DNA of 64,000 nucleotides from Paraburkholderia ribeironis (GCF_900019265.1 NZ_CYGX02000028.1:17608-81607); one strand, 5' to 3'; shown: positions 45,922 through 55,663, counted from the stretch's first letter. A program made the numbers and translations. Notes: generated by a model not told the origin, from the letters alone.

Positions 45922-48570
45922 ATGCGCACACTACTTCACGCCTGGCTTCTCATTCTTCTCGCGATCGGCGCCGCGCCGGCGAGCGCTGCGGTGGCCACGC
46001 CCGCAGCACCGGCTACCAAGGCCACAGCGAAAGCCGCAGCGGACTCCGGCACCACAGTCACCCTGACGCCCGAGCAGGCTCGCGAGGCCCTCTCCGTTCT
46101 CAACGATCCCAAACGCCGCGCGCAAGTCGCCGATACGCTGCAGGCGATCGCCGCCGCCGGCGCCCTCAGCGCGCCGCCCGCAGGCGCGGCCGCGCCGCCG
46201 GCCGCATCGGCTCCCGCTGCAGCCGCCCTTCCCGCGGCCTTCCAGTCCAATGGACTCGCGTCGCAAATGGCCCGTGAGGGCGCGAGTTGGGCGATGCGGC
46301 TCGGCCAATCATTGCGCGGATCGGTCGCCGCGCTGCTCGACGTCGCGTCGGTACGCGCGTGGTGGAACTGGCAGCTGACCAACCCGCATGCGCGCGGCGT
46401 GCTGATCAACGTCGTCTGGTCGCTGCTGGCCGCACTGGTGCCGGCGCTCGTGCTCGAATGGCTGGCGCGGCGTCTGCTGCGCCGGGCGTACCTCGCGCTC
46501 GCCGCGCGTCGCGAGCGCGACCGGCAGAACGAACTGGACGACGACGACGCGCAAGGCGATCTGCCGTTCGACACCGTGCCGCAACCAGCACACGCGCGGC
46601 GTGCCGCGCCACCGCTGCCGCCCGTGCGGGGGGCGCAGGCCGACGCCGCCGGCACCTCGAGCAAAGCCGAAGAGGTCCAAGCCAGGGGCCAGCGCAACGC
46701 CGCGCATCACTGGACGTTGCTACAGCGTTTGCCACGCGCGCTGGTGATCACGGTGCTGCGGCTCGTGCCGCTCGCGGTGTTCGTCGGCGCGGCGAGCGCG
46801 CTGCTGTCGGTCCTCACCGACAACGGCACCCCGCAAGACCGCGCGGTCGATTCGCTGATCGACATCTACGCGCTGTGCCGCGTGATCGCGATCATCGGCA
46901 GCTTCTTTCTGCAACCCGCCGCGCCGCGTCTGCGGCTCCTGCGCATGAGCGACGAGTGGGCCGCGTTCGTACAGAGCTGGATCGTGCGGATCGTCAGCGT
47001 GGTCGGCGCCGGCGTTGCGCTCGCCGAGGTCGCGCAGGCGCTCGGTCTGAACGACGCCGCGCATCTCGCGTTGTTGAAAGTCGTCGCGCTCGCCGGCCAC
47101 GTGATGATCTCGATCCTGATCCTGCAATGCGCGAAGCCAGTCGGCGAATGGATCCGCCAGCGCTTCGCCACGCAGGAATCGCTGCAGATGGTCAGCCACG
47201 CGTTCGCGGATGCGTGGGCGTGGTTCACGGTCGCGATCGTCATGGCGCTGTGGTTCGTCTGGGCCTTCGACGTGCAGAACGGCTACCACGCGCTAGTGCA
47301 TATCGGCGGCTGGACCCTCGCGGTACTGGTCGGCGCGCGAATCGCGTCGATCGTGATCTTCGGCGCGCTCGCCCGCGTCTTCGAGGTGCAGGACGATGCG
47401 CAGAAATCGCTCGTGCATGAGCACGCGTATCGCTATTACCCGCTGCTGCGCCGGGTGGTCAGCTGGGTCATCGGCATCGTCACCACGTTCGTGCTGCTGC
47501 AGCTATGGGGCGTCGATGTCGTCGACCTGTTCCGTTCCGGCACGATCGGCCATCGGCTCGCGTCGGCACTCGCCACCATCGGCGTGGCCGCGGTCATTGC
47601 GCTGATCGTGTGGGAAGTCGTCAACCTGTCGGTCGAGCGGCGGCTGGGCCTCTGGACCAGCAGCGGCGATTTCGTGCGTGCCGCGCGCTTGCGCACGCTG
47701 CTGCCGATGCTGCGCACCACGCTGTTCTGTGTGATCGCGCTGGTAGTGGTGCTCACCGTGCTGAGCGAACTGGGCCTGAACATCGGACCGCTGCTGGCCG
47801 GTGCGAGCATCTTCGGTGTCGCGCTCGGCTTCGGCTCGCAAAAACTGGTGCAGGACTTCATCACAGGTATTTTCCTGTTGATGGAAAACGCGATGCAGGT
47901 AGGCGACTGGGTCACGGTCGCGGGAGTGTCCGGCACCGTCGAATATCTGTCGATCCGTACCGTGCGGCTGCGCGGCAGCGACGGTTCGTTGTTCACGGTG
48001 CCGTTCAGTTCGGTGTCGACGGTGAACAACACCAATCGCGGGCTCGGCAACGCCGCGGTGAGAGTCAGCATCAGATTCGGCCAGGACGTCGATCAGGCGA
48101 TCAGCACGCTCAAGGAGATCGGTGCATCGCTGCGCGCGGACGACAAGTTCAAGGACGGCATCCTGTCCGACTTCGCCTTCTGGGGCGTCGACGCGGTGGA
48201 CGGTTCGGCCGTCACGCTCGCCGGCCAGATGCAGTGCCGCGATACCGCGCGCTGGGGCGTGCAGCGCGAATTCAACCGGCGCATCGTCGACCGCTTCAGC
48301 GAACGCGGTATCGAGATCTCGAATCCGCAACGCAATCTGCTGACGTGGGATGCGCAAGGCGCGGCGGCGAAGTTTGAAGCAGGCGAGCCGTCCGCGGGGA
48401 CGCTGAAGAACACGCCGACGCGCACACCACCCGCCGATGGTGCCGTTGCGCGCAGCGCCGCGGCCCATCGGGGCGATGCGCCGGTGGAAAACCAAATACC
48501 CGTCGACCCCGTACCGGCTGGTGGCGCCGGCACGCCTGCCAATCCAGGCTCGACCTCGCCGCATCGGTGA
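45922..48570 (+). CDS. large MscS-family mechanosensitive channel (YbiO/MscM-like)
   Basis: An 882-aa inner-membrane protein. It has a signal peptide (LLHAWLLILLAIGAAPASA), an Ala-rich periplasmic part, and about ten transmembrane helices with a charged loop near residue 200. The MscS domain is about residues 600-800, with pore-helix and beta-domain motifs LGFGSQKLVQDFITGIFLLM, DWVTVAGVSGTVEYLSIRTV and PFSSVSTVNNTNRG. The C-terminal tail is Pro/Ala-rich. The start is chosen for the signal peptide; no clear ribosome binding site. It releases osmolytes on hypo-osmotic shock. Confidence 0.9.
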   Translation: MRTLLHAWLLILLAIGAAPASAAVATPAAPATKATAKAAADSGTTVTLTPEQAREALSVLNDPKRRAQVADTLQAIAAAGALSAPPAGAAAPPAASAPAAAALPAAFQSNGLASQMAREGASWAMRLGQSLRGSVAALLDVASVRAWWNWQLTNPHARGVLINVVWSLLAALVPALVLEWLARRLLRRAYLALAARRERDRQNELDDDDAQGDLPFDTVPQPAHARRAAPPLPPVRGAQADAAGTSSKAEEVQARGQRNAAHHWTLLQRLPRALVITVLRLVPLAVFVGAASALLSVLTDNGTPQDRAVDSLIDIYALCRVIAIIGSFFLQPAAPRLRLLRMSDEWAAFVQSWIVRIVSVVGAGVALAEVAQALGLNDAAHLALLKVVALAGHVMISILILQCAKPVGEWIRQRFATQESLQMVSHAFADAWAWFTVAIVMALWFVWAFDVQNGYHALVHIGGWTLAVLVGARIASIVIFGALARVFEVQDDAQKSLVHEHAYRYYPLLRRVVSWVIGIVTTFVLLQLWGVDVVDLFRSGTIGHRLASALATIGVAAVIALIVWEVVNLSVERRLGLWTSSGDFVRAARLRTLLPMLRTTLFCVIALVVVLTVLSELGLNIGPLLAGASIFGVALGFGSQKLVQDFITGIFLLMENAMQVGDWVTVAGVSGTVEYLSIRTVRLRGSDGSLFTVPFSSVSTVNNTNRGLGNAAVRVSIRFGQDVDQAISTLKEIGASLRADDKFKDGILSDFAFWGVDAVDGSAVTLAGQMQCRDTARWGVQREFNRRIVDRFSERGIEISNPQRNLLTWDAQGAAAKFEAGEPSAGTLKNTPTRTPPADGAVARSAAAHRGDAPVENQIPVDPVPAGGAGTPANPGSTSPHR

Positions 48571-48618
48571 TGCAGAGAAAATCATGGGCGGCGCGCTTGC
48601 GGCGACGGGCGGGTTGCC

Positions 48619-50412
48619 CTACCGCACCTGCCACCAGCGCGGCAACAACCGCCGCACGTCGGCACGCCGATACCGGTCGTCGATCAGATGCACCACACCC
48701 TGATCGCGCTCCGTGCGAATCACGCGGCCAGCCGCCTGCACCACCTTCTGCAAGCCCGGGTACAGATACATGTAGTCGTAGCCATTGCCGAAGCGCGCAT
48801 CCATCGTGCGGCGCATCTGTTCGTTGACATCGTTGATTTGCGGCAACCCGAGCGTCGCGATGAACGCGCCGATCAACTGCTGGCCCACCAGATCGACGCC
48901 TTCCGAGAATGCGCCGCCGAGCACCGCGAACCCGACGCCCTGATTCATGGTGCGAAAGCGCGCCAGAAACGCGTCACGCGCGGCTTCGTCCATACCCGGT
49001 TGCTGCGCCCAGACCGGCACGCCAGGATGCCGCTCACGCATCAACTCGACCACACGCTGCAGATAATCGAAACTGCTCAGGAACCCAAGGTAATTGCCCG
49101 GCTGCGCCGCATACTGCTGTGCGATCAGATCGACGATCGGCACCAGCGAGCGTTCGCGGTCGCGCCAGCGCGTCGATACGTGGCCGGCTACGCGCACCTG
49201 CAACTGCTCCGCGCGAAACGGCCCGGCGACGTCGAGCCATTGCGTCTGCTCCGCAAGCCCAAGCGTATCGCGATAGAAATGGTACGGATTGAGCGTGCCG
49301 GAGAACAGCACGGTGGTGCGCGCGACGGCGTAGCGCGGCGCGAGGAACGGCGCGGGAATCACGTTGCGCACGCAGAGCGTGGCACTGGTCTGGTCGCGCG
49401 GCGCGTAGCGATCGGTGGTCAGCGTCACGTCGAAAATCGAGTGCTCACCGAACTGTTCGGCCAGCGCGACGAAATGCATTGCGTCGAAGAAGAAGCGCAG
49501 TGCGGTTTCGTCGATCGAAAGCGGTGCTTCAGCGAGTTGATCGCTGACTGCACCGATCAGATTCTGCGCCGCCGCAAGCAGTTTGCCGGGGACGTCCGCA
49601 TAAACCTGGTACGCGTCGGTCTGCGCGCGTTTGACCGCGTTCCACTCGCGCTGCAAGCGCTCGAGCGGTTTGCGCAAGCTCGCCGGCGCCGTTTTGCGCG
49701 CGAGCCGGAACGCCGCCTGGTCGAGCGACGCGGTGTACATGCGACGGGCGCGGTCGAGCAGATTATGCGCCTCGTCCACCAGCACACCGACGCGCCACTG
49801 ATTGATCTGCGTGAGCGCGTACAGCATCGCGCTGCCGTCGTAGTAGTAGTTGTAATCGCCGACCACGACGTCGGCCCAGCGCGCCAGCTCCTGCGCCAGA
49901 TAGTACGGACAGACCTCGTGCGCGAGCGCGGCCGCGCGCACCGCGGCGCGATCGAGCCGTGAGCCCGACAGCGCCGCGCCGCGCGCCGCATCGAGCCGGT
50001 CGTAAAAGCCGCGTGCGAGCGGACAGGACTCGCCGTTGCAGGCTTTGTCGGGATGCTCGCAGGCTTTGTCGCGTGCGACCAGTTCCAGCGTTCTCAACGC
50101 CAATGGCGCACCCGACGACGCGGCGCTGCGATGCAGTGTGTCGATTGCGTCGAGCGCGAGCGCGCGGCCCGGCGTCTTCGCAGTCAGGAAGAACACGCGG
50201 TCGATCTGGTTCGACGCGCACGCCTTGAGCAACGGAAAGATCGTCGCGAGCGTCTTGCCGATGCCGGTGGGCGCCTGCGCCATCAGCGGCTTGCCGTCTC
50301 GCGCCGCGCGATACACCGCCACCGCCAGCTCGCGCTGCCCGCTACGGAATTGTCCATGCGGAAACTGCAATGCGCCTCTTCCTGCACAGCCCAATCGAGA
50401 AACCGTTCGCAC
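48619..50412 (-). CDS. DinG/XPD-type helicase part of a split nuclease-helicase
   Basis: A 597-aa superfamily 2 DEAD_2 helicase. It carries Q-like motif QFRSGQRELAVAVYRAARDG, Walker A APTGIGKT, the Fe-S-type Cys cluster (CEHPDKACNGESCP, then CPYY), DEAH box VLVDEAHNLLDRA, and C-terminal motif VVQAAGRVIRTERDQG. Homologues are normally one polypeptide with an N-terminal PD-(D/E)XK domain; here that domain sits in another frame (50283-50864) and the two overlap. Sequence around residue 12 joins the frames abruptly, as if about 20-25 bp were lost. The start shown is only the first in-frame ATG. Confidence 0.8.
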   Translation of the reverse strand: MRTVSRLGCAGRGALQFPHGQFRSGQRELAVAVYRAARDGKPLMAQAPTGIGKTLATIFPLLKACASNQIDRVFFLTAKTPGRALALDAIDTLHRSAASSGAPLALRTLELVARDKACEHPDKACNGESCPLARGFYDRLDAARGAALSGSRLDRAAVRAAALAHEVCPYYLAQELARWADVVVGDYNYYYDGSAMLYALTQINQWRVGVLVDEAHNLLDRARRMYTASLDQAAFRLARKTAPASLRKPLERLQREWNAVKRAQTDAYQVYADVPGKLLAAAQNLIGAVSDQLAEAPLSIDETALRFFFDAMHFVALAEQFGEHSIFDVTLTTDRYAPRDQTSATLCVRNVIPAPFLAPRYAVARTTVLFSGTLNPYHFYRDTLGLAEQTQWLDVAGPFRAEQLQVRVAGHVSTRWRDRERSLVPIVDLIAQQYAAQPGNYLGFLSSFDYLQRVVELMRERHPGVPVWAQQPGMDEAARDAFLARFRTMNQGVGFAVLGGAFSEGVDLVGQQLIGAFIATLGLPQINDVNEQMRRTMDARFGNGYDYMYLYPGLQKVVQAAGRVIRTERDQGVVHLIDDRYRRADVRRLLPRWWQVR

Positions 50413-50864
50413 TGCTCGACGAAGAAAATTTCCAGTTCACGCGCGGTATGCGTTTGCGTCAGCAGCGTTTCTTTCTGACTGCCGATGTCGAAGTACACCA
50501 GCGCGACCGTCAGCCCGTCGAGCCCGCGCGTACGGCACAGCAGATGCCCATACACCAGCGCCTGCGCCCAATGCAGCGCACGGTGATTGGCCGGCATCCG
50601 CTCCAGCTCGCCGCGATGGGTCTTGACCTCTTCAAGGCGGTTCTCAGCCGGATCGTAACCGTCGGCGCGTCCGCGCACGGTCAGACCGCGATGCGTGCCC
50701 GTCAATGTGATCTCGGTTTCGTAGCCGCTCGCGCGCCGCCCGGCGACGGTCACGTGGCCCGCGATGCCTTCAAGCGATGTCGGCGCCGGCGTGAATCGCA
50801 GATCCAGGTCGCCGCGCCTCGCGGTGAACTCGCACATCGCCCGCACCGCGACCACGTAGGTCAT
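50283..50864 (-). CDS. PD-(D/E)XK nuclease part of a split nuclease-helicase
   Basis: About 193 aa. A RecB/Cas4-like nuclease domain with RGRADGYDPAENRLEEVKTH (Asp...Glu-x-Lys) and GLTVALVYFDIGSQKETLL. It then reads ERFLDWAVQEEAH and leaves the family frame; the last 28 or so codons are out-of-frame helicase sequence. The start at 50864 overlaps the upstream FAN1-like gene by 4 bp (ATGA), so it is translationally coupled to it. It is either a truncated nuclease or half of a frameshifted fusion protein. Confidence 0.7.
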   Translation of the reverse strand: MTYVVAVRAMCEFTARRGDLDLRFTPAPTSLEGIAGHVTVAGRRASGYETEITLTGTHRGLTVRGRADGYDPAENRLEEVKTHRGELERMPANHRALHWAQALVYGHLLCRTRGLDGLTVALVYFDIGSQKETLLTQTHTARELEIFFVEQCERFLDWAVQEEAHCSFRMDNSVAGSASWRWRCIARRETASR

Positions 50865-52666
50865 GCGCCGGCCTCGCTGTCGAGCCCGGCGACCGGTTGC
50901 ATCCCGGCGTCGGTTTGCATCAACGTTTCGCCGGCCCAACGCACGTCGAGCACGCGCACCGGCATGCCGTGCTGCGCACAGAATGCGAGCCAGCGAATCT
51001 GGTTGTCCTGCAAGCGGTCGCCGGGACCCTTCACCTCGATCAATTCATAACGACGCTCGGCCGGCCAGAAACGGATCAGGTCGGGCAAGCCCGAACGGTT
51101 GCCGCGGATATCGCGCAGCAGGCGTTCAAACCACAGCTTCAGATGCGCGGCCGGCAGACAGTCGAGCGCCTGCGCGACGAGTTGCGGCGTCAGCATCGCC
51201 CAGAACACGAACGGCGATTGCAGACCCGCCTTGCTGTGCAAATGCCGTTGTATCGTCTCGCGATAAACGCCGCTGTCGAGTTGCGCGAGACACGCGGCGA
51301 ACTGCTCCGCGCGGCGCGCATGAAAATCCGGCGCGTGCAGATCGGCGGGGCCGCGCTGGAATGGATGAAAAAACGCGCCCGGCAACGCCGCGAAAACCGG
51401 TTCCCAACACAGCAAGCCGAATAGCGAGTTGATCAGCGCGTTCTCGACATAGTGCACCGGCGCCGTGTCGCAGCTCAGATGATCGCGCGCCAGGTATTCG
51501 ACCGCCTGAGGGGTCTCGGGCTTCGGCAGCACCAGCGTGCTGCGCTCGACCGGGCGTGCCGCCGGCGCGCGCCGCGCCGGCTCGCCGCGCTTGCGCCGCA
51601 AACGCGGCAGCATGCGGGCGACCCGTTGCGCCTCTTCCTCACTTTCAGGAGCGACGGCGGCTTGCGAGGCCAGTGCGAACGCATCGTCGAAGCGTTCGCT
51701 GCGTTCGAGCACACGCATGCGCCGATGACGCGCGCCGGGCCACACGCAGCTTTGATACACAGCGAGCGCGGCGGCCCAATCCTGCCGATGCTCGCATTCC
51801 TGACCGATACGGAACAGCAATTTCGCACGCCGCGTTTCGAGCCACGGATTCGCGGTTTCGATCGCGCCGACGCGGGCGACGAGTTCGTCGAGCGCCGTCG
51901 GCGCAGCGTCGATCGGCAGCCGCTCGAGGGCTTCGCGGCATGCATGCAACGCGAGATAGACGTCGACGTCCGCGCGTTGCTGAAATGCGCGCGACGAAGG
52001 CGCGAACGCCACTTTCTCATACTGAAACACGCCGAGATCGGCTAATACGAACTCCGACCAGTCCTGCTGCAAATTGCCGAAGAACATCAGACGCAGGCGT
52101 TCGCAGAGCGGCGCAATCACGACATGAAAAATCTGATCCGTGGCGTGCTGGTGCCATGCGCGTAGCGGACGCGGCACGCAAGCTTGTGCGTCGCCGCTGT
52201 GATCGCTTTGATAAAACGGGCGCAGCGTCTCCAGCAGCTCCGGTTTGCGCAGGTTTTTTGCGCCAGGGACTAACGCAAGCGCGTCGGCGAAGATATCCAG
52301 CAACTGCGGCCGCGTGCTGAGTGCGAACAGGTCGTCGAGCGTGAGCTGCGGTTCGGTGTCGATCCAGCCGAGTGCCACCATCGGCGCGACCGCCTGCAAT
52401 GGGCAACCGATCTCCTCATACGACAAACGGCTCGCGCGGAACAGCACGCCTTTGCGCATCAGCATGCGCACCAGCAGCGCGCGAGATGCTTGCGGCAAAT
52501 TCGCGAAGGCGTCGAGGAACGCGTGCTCGTGCGCATCGAGCAGATCGTCGTAACGCGTGGCGAGCCACGCCAGCGCGCGCTCGAAGTTCAGCAGGTAATA
52601 GAGAACGTCAGAGGGAACGTCAGGGAGAACATCCGAGCGAACTTCTGACGGAATATCGGTTGCCAC
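50861..52666 (-). CDS. FAN1-like VRR-NUC structure-specific nuclease
   Basis: A 601-aa protein. Long helical (TPR/SAP-like) N-terminal and middle regions precede a C-terminal VRR-NUC domain. Its PD-(D/E)XK core reads SGLPDLIRFWP, then YELIEVKGPGDRLQDNQIRW (about residues 535-575). FAN1 homologues cut flap and cross-link DNA structures in repair. The start is a GTG at 52666; the first 20 codons contain short repeats (SDVLPDVPSDVL). It is coupled to the nuclease-helicase downstream, a pairing that implies cross-link or flap repair. Confidence 0.88.
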   Translation of the reverse strand: MATDIPSEVRSDVLPDVPSDVLYYLLNFERALAWLATRYDDLLDAHEHAFLDAFANLPQASRALLVRMLMRKGVLFRASRLSYEEIGCPLQAVAPMVALGWIDTEPQLTLDDLFALSTRPQLLDIFADALALVPGAKNLRKPELLETLRPFYQSDHSGDAQACVPRPLRAWHQHATDQIFHVVIAPLCERLRLMFFGNLQQDWSEFVLADLGVFQYEKVAFAPSSRAFQQRADVDVYLALHACREALERLPIDAAPTALDELVARVGAIETANPWLETRRAKLLFRIGQECEHRQDWAAALAVYQSCVWPGARHRRMRVLERSERFDDAFALASQAAVAPESEEEAQRVARMLPRLRRKRGEPARRAPAARPVERSTLVLPKPETPQAVEYLARDHLSCDTAPVHYVENALINSLFGLLCWEPVFAALPGAFFHPFQRGPADLHAPDFHARRAEQFAACLAQLDSGVYRETIQRHLHSKAGLQSPFVFWAMLTPQLVAQALDCLPAAHLKLWFERLLRDIRGNRSGLPDLIRFWPAERRYELIEVKGPGDRLQDNQIRWLAFCAQHGMPVRVLDVRWAGETLMQTDAGMQPVAGLDSEAGA

Positions 52667-52784
52667 GGGCTTTTTGCACGACCTGTATGTTTATACAGTG
52701 ATGATAGCAAAGTCCGTGGCGGGGTCTAGCGATGGGAACTGCGTAACTTCGGGCGGCGCAGAACGCACCCACTGCAAATGACGC

Positions 52785-53369
52785 CTAAGCCGCCACCCAC
52801 ACCACCGTCAGCGAGCGCACGCCCTGTGCGCCGCGAATCAATACGCCTTCGATATCGGCGGTCGCGGAAGGTCCGGTCACGAGCGCGGCGTAACGCGCAT
52901 CACGAAAGTCGTCACGTAGGTAAACGTCCTGCAAGCCGTCGAGCAGTTGCGCGGGATCGAGCAGCACGACCAGATGCTGGACGATGTAGCCGAGCGCATT
53001 CACTACATACTCGCGTTCGCTGAGCCAGACCGAGCCAGTTTCGGCGACGCCGAAACGTGCCCGCACCACGCCAACGTCGACGTCCTGCAACGAAGCGGGC
53101 TCCGTGTCGGCCGTGAGCACGCGCGTGCCCTGCAGTTCCGGGATTGCCGACGCAATCGACGCGCCGGCGCCAAAGCGCTCGCGAATCAATCCGCTCACGT
53201 CGCTCGCGCACGCTGCTTCGATGCAACTGCCGCCCATCGCCTGCAGCGCCGCCGCGAAACGGGCACGCAGATCGCCGCCCGCAGAGTCGAACCGCGGCAC
53301 CTCGGGACGCGGCCGGCCCGGCGGTTGCGCTTGGCGCACCTTGGCGAGAAAGGCCTCACGCGTTGTCAT
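52785..53369 (-). CDS. lutC: L-lactate utilization protein LutC (LUD domain)
   Basis: A 194-aa LUD-domain protein (ADTEPASLQDVDVGVVRARF, ETGSVWLSERE, ALVTGPSATADIEGVLIRGA). It is the third gene of lutABC, whose products form an Fe-S complex that oxidises L-lactate to pyruvate. GGAGGT fixes the ATG at 53369, 14 bp inside the end of lutB. Confidence 0.9.
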   Translation of the reverse strand: MTTREAFLAKVRQAQPPGRPRPEVPRFDSAGGDLRARFAAALQAMGGSCIEAACASDVSGLIRERFGAGASIASAIPELQGTRVLTADTEPASLQDVDVGVVRARFGVAETGSVWLSEREYVVNALGYIVQHLVVLLDPAQLLDGLQDVYLRDDFRDARYAALVTGPSATADIEGVLIRGAQGVRSLTVVWVAA

Positions 53370-54747
53370 CGTTACCTCCGCGATTCTTCCTGTACCAGGC
53401 ATGGAAGGTCTGCTTGGGCGCCTCTGGCAACTCACGCTGCCTGCCCCAGATATTGAGCGGGTTATACAGCACGAAATTCGGCAGCAGCCGCAACGCGCTA
53501 CCCATCGACGACACCGTCGCGCGGTACAAGGTCGGACTCGCCAGCAGCCGCCCTGCCATCTTCAACACTTCCTGCTTGACGAACGGCACCTCATGGCGCT
53601 CGGCGATCACCGTGCGCCATTTGTAGATCTGCTCGTGAATGTTGATCTTCACCGGACACACGTTGGTGCAACTGCCGTTGAGCGTCGACGCGAACGGCAA
53701 TGCGCTGTAGCGTTTGAGATCGAAAGTCGGATTGATGATCGCGCCGATTGGCCCCGAGTAGGTCCCGCCATACGACAGCCCGCCGCTGCGCCGATACACC
53801 GGACAGGTGTTCATGCACGCGCCGCAGCGAATGCATTTGAGCGAGTACCAGAAGTCCTCCATCGCGAGCCGCTCCGAGCGGCCATGATCGACGAGGATGT
53901 AGTGCATCTCGGTGCCCGGACGCGGCGCGCGAAAATGCGAGGTGTATTGCGTAATCGGCGAGCCGAGCGCACTGCGTGACAACATGCGGATGAACACGCC
54001 GAGATCCGCTACCCTTGGAACCAGCTTCTCGATACCAATCGACACGATATGCAACGGCGGCACGTTCGCCGACAGGTCCGCATTGCCTTCGTTAGTACAC
54101 ACAACGACCGTGCCCGTCTGCGCCACCGCGAAATTGCAGCCGGTCATGCCCGCCGTTTTTTCGCGCACGAAGTACGGACGTGTGTTCATCCGCTGGCTTT
54201 CGGCGAGGTAGTGAATGTCGCTATTTTGCGGATCGGTGCCGATGGTCCGCCCGAACAGTTCGGCGACATCGGCGCGCAGTTTGTGGACCGCAGGCACCAC
54301 CATGTGACTCGGGTCCTGATGGTCGAGCTGCTGGATGCGCTCGCCCAGATCCGTCTCCATCACCGTGATGCCGCGCGGTTCGAGATACTCGCGCATCCTG
54401 CATTCGTCGGTGAGCATCGACTTGCTTTTGACGAGTGTCGTCATGCCGCGCCCGGACATGATCTTGTGCACGAGCGCGTTGTGCTCCTCGGCGGTGGCGG
54501 CCCAATGCACCACCACGCCATTGGCCTCGGCCGCCGCAGCGAACTGCTCGAGATAGTCCGACAGATGCGATAGCGTATGTTCCTTGATGCCCGAGGCCAG
54601 CTCACGCAGCGTTTCCCATTCCGCGATGCCATGCGCCTGCGCATCGCGCTTCTCACGCAAATCCCACAGACGTCTGTCGTGAAACGCGACGTGCTCCGTC
54701 TTCCTGATGAAAGCGCCGGCGGCTTTCGCGTGATCGATCCGGCTCAT
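53356..54747 (-). CDS. lutB: L-lactate utilization iron-sulfur protein LutB
   Basis: A 463-aa protein with an N-terminal LUD-like region and a ferredoxin region bearing two cysteine sets: CIRCGACMNTCPVYRRSGG near residue 310 and CTNVCPVKINIHEQIYKW near residue 360. Both fit [4Fe-4S] binding. The start at 54747 overlaps lutA by 4 bp (ATGA). It is the electron-transfer core of LutABC. Confidence 0.94.
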   Translation of the reverse strand: MSRIDHAKAAGAFIRKTEHVAFHDRRLWDLREKRDAQAHGIAEWETLRELASGIKEHTLSHLSDYLEQFAAAAEANGVVVHWAATAEEHNALVHKIMSGRGMTTLVKSKSMLTDECRMREYLEPRGITVMETDLGERIQQLDHQDPSHMVVPAVHKLRADVAELFGRTIGTDPQNSDIHYLAESQRMNTRPYFVREKTAGMTGCNFAVAQTGTVVVCTNEGNADLSANVPPLHIVSIGIEKLVPRVADLGVFIRMLSRSALGSPITQYTSHFRAPRPGTEMHYILVDHGRSERLAMEDFWYSLKCIRCGACMNTCPVYRRSGGLSYGGTYSGPIGAIINPTFDLKRYSALPFASTLNGSCTNVCPVKINIHEQIYKWRTVIAERHEVPFVKQEVLKMAGRLLASPTLYRATVSSMGSALRLLPNFVLYNPLNIWGRQRELPEAPKQTFHAWYRKNRGGNDDNA

Positions 54748-55487
54748 GCGCGTGCTCCATTGAGGACCTGCGCGATATGGATGAAGCGCGCATCGGCCTT
54801 CATGCGTTCCGCGCAGCCTTGCTGGTGCATCAGGCACGACATGTCGCCCGATACGATGTATTCGGCGCCCGCGTGCAGATGGTCGCGCACCTTGTCCTGC
54901 CCCATGCGCACCGACACCGGCTCTTCGGTGACCGAGAACGTACCGCCGAAACCGCAGCATTCGTCGGGCCTGGCCGGCTTGACGAACTCGATGCCTTTCA
55001 CGCCTTCGAGCAACGTGCGCGGTTTCGAAAACGGCGTGCCGGCAATCTCCGAGACCGACGCCTCCTTCAGATGGTGCAATGCGCTGCAGCTGTTGTGCAA
55101 ACCGACGCGATGCGGAAATTCAGCCCACGGGAATTCGCGTGCGCCGATCACATCGTGCAGAAACTCGACCAGTTCGTACGCGTTCGCGCGCACCTTCTTT
55201 ACTTCGTCGGCCTGTTCGATCGCGCTCAGATGCTCGCGCACGTGATGGATGCAACTCGCCGACGGTCCGACGATGTAGTCGTAGCCCGCGAAGTTGCGTG
55301 CGAACACGCGCTCGGCGCCGGCTGCCTCGGCATGCGCGCCGCTGTTGGCCATCGGCTGGCCGCAGCAGGTTTGCTCCTGCGGATAGTCGACCTCGATGCC
55401 GAAGCGCTCGAGCAATTCGAGCGTGGCGATGCCCACCTCGGGGTAGAACGCGTCGATAAAGCACGGGATAAACAGGGCGACTTTCAT
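54744..55487 (-). CDS. lutA: L-lactate utilization protein LutA (CCG domains)
   Basis: A 247-aa protein with two CCG (DUF3696-type heterodisulfide-reductase) motifs: EQTCCGQPMANSGAH near residue 40 and PDECCGFGGTFSVTEEP near residue 185. It is the first gene of the operon, preceded by a sigma-70-type promoter with a 13-bp palindrome just downstream of the -10. Confidence 0.94.
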   Translation of the reverse strand: MKVALFIPCFIDAFYPEVGIATLELLERFGIEVDYPQEQTCCGQPMANSGAHAEAAGAERVFARNFAGYDYIVGPSASCIHHVREHLSAIEQADEVKKVRANAYELVEFLHDVIGAREFPWAEFPHRVGLHNSCSALHHLKEASVSEIAGTPFSKPRTLLEGVKGIEFVKPARPDECCGFGGTFSVTEEPVSVRMGQDKVRDHLHAGAEYIVSGDMSCLMHQQGCAERMKADARFIHIAQVLNGARA

Positions 55488-55620
55488 AAGCTCTTTGAAA
55501 AGGAAAGCGGCAGCCGCGATTTGCCTGCTGTACTGCTGAATCGGGCTGGCGAGTCATGCCGGCGTTGGATTGCCATGCTTGCGGGACAACGCTTTGCGCC
55601 GCTCAGTAAGACTGGTCATG

Positions 55621-55663
55621 TTGGTCTGACCAAGACTATAAGGAAGTCGCCGGATGGTGTCAA
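55621..55663 (-). promoter_or_regulatory. lutABC promoter and FadR-type operator
   Basis: Read on the minus strand: TTGACA (55663-55658), a 17-bp spacer, then TATAGT (55640-55635). The perfect 13-bp palindrome TTGGTCTGACCAA (55633-55621) follows, where the transcript should start. A TGGTC..GACCA core is typical of GntR/FadR-family sites, so the adjacent regulator could repress here. Confidence 0.75.

Noticed and set aside
45369..45929. Minus-strand frame of 186 codons filling the gap before the MscS-type gene
   Set aside because: GTG start without ribosome binding site, overlaps both neighbours, and no recognisable domain.
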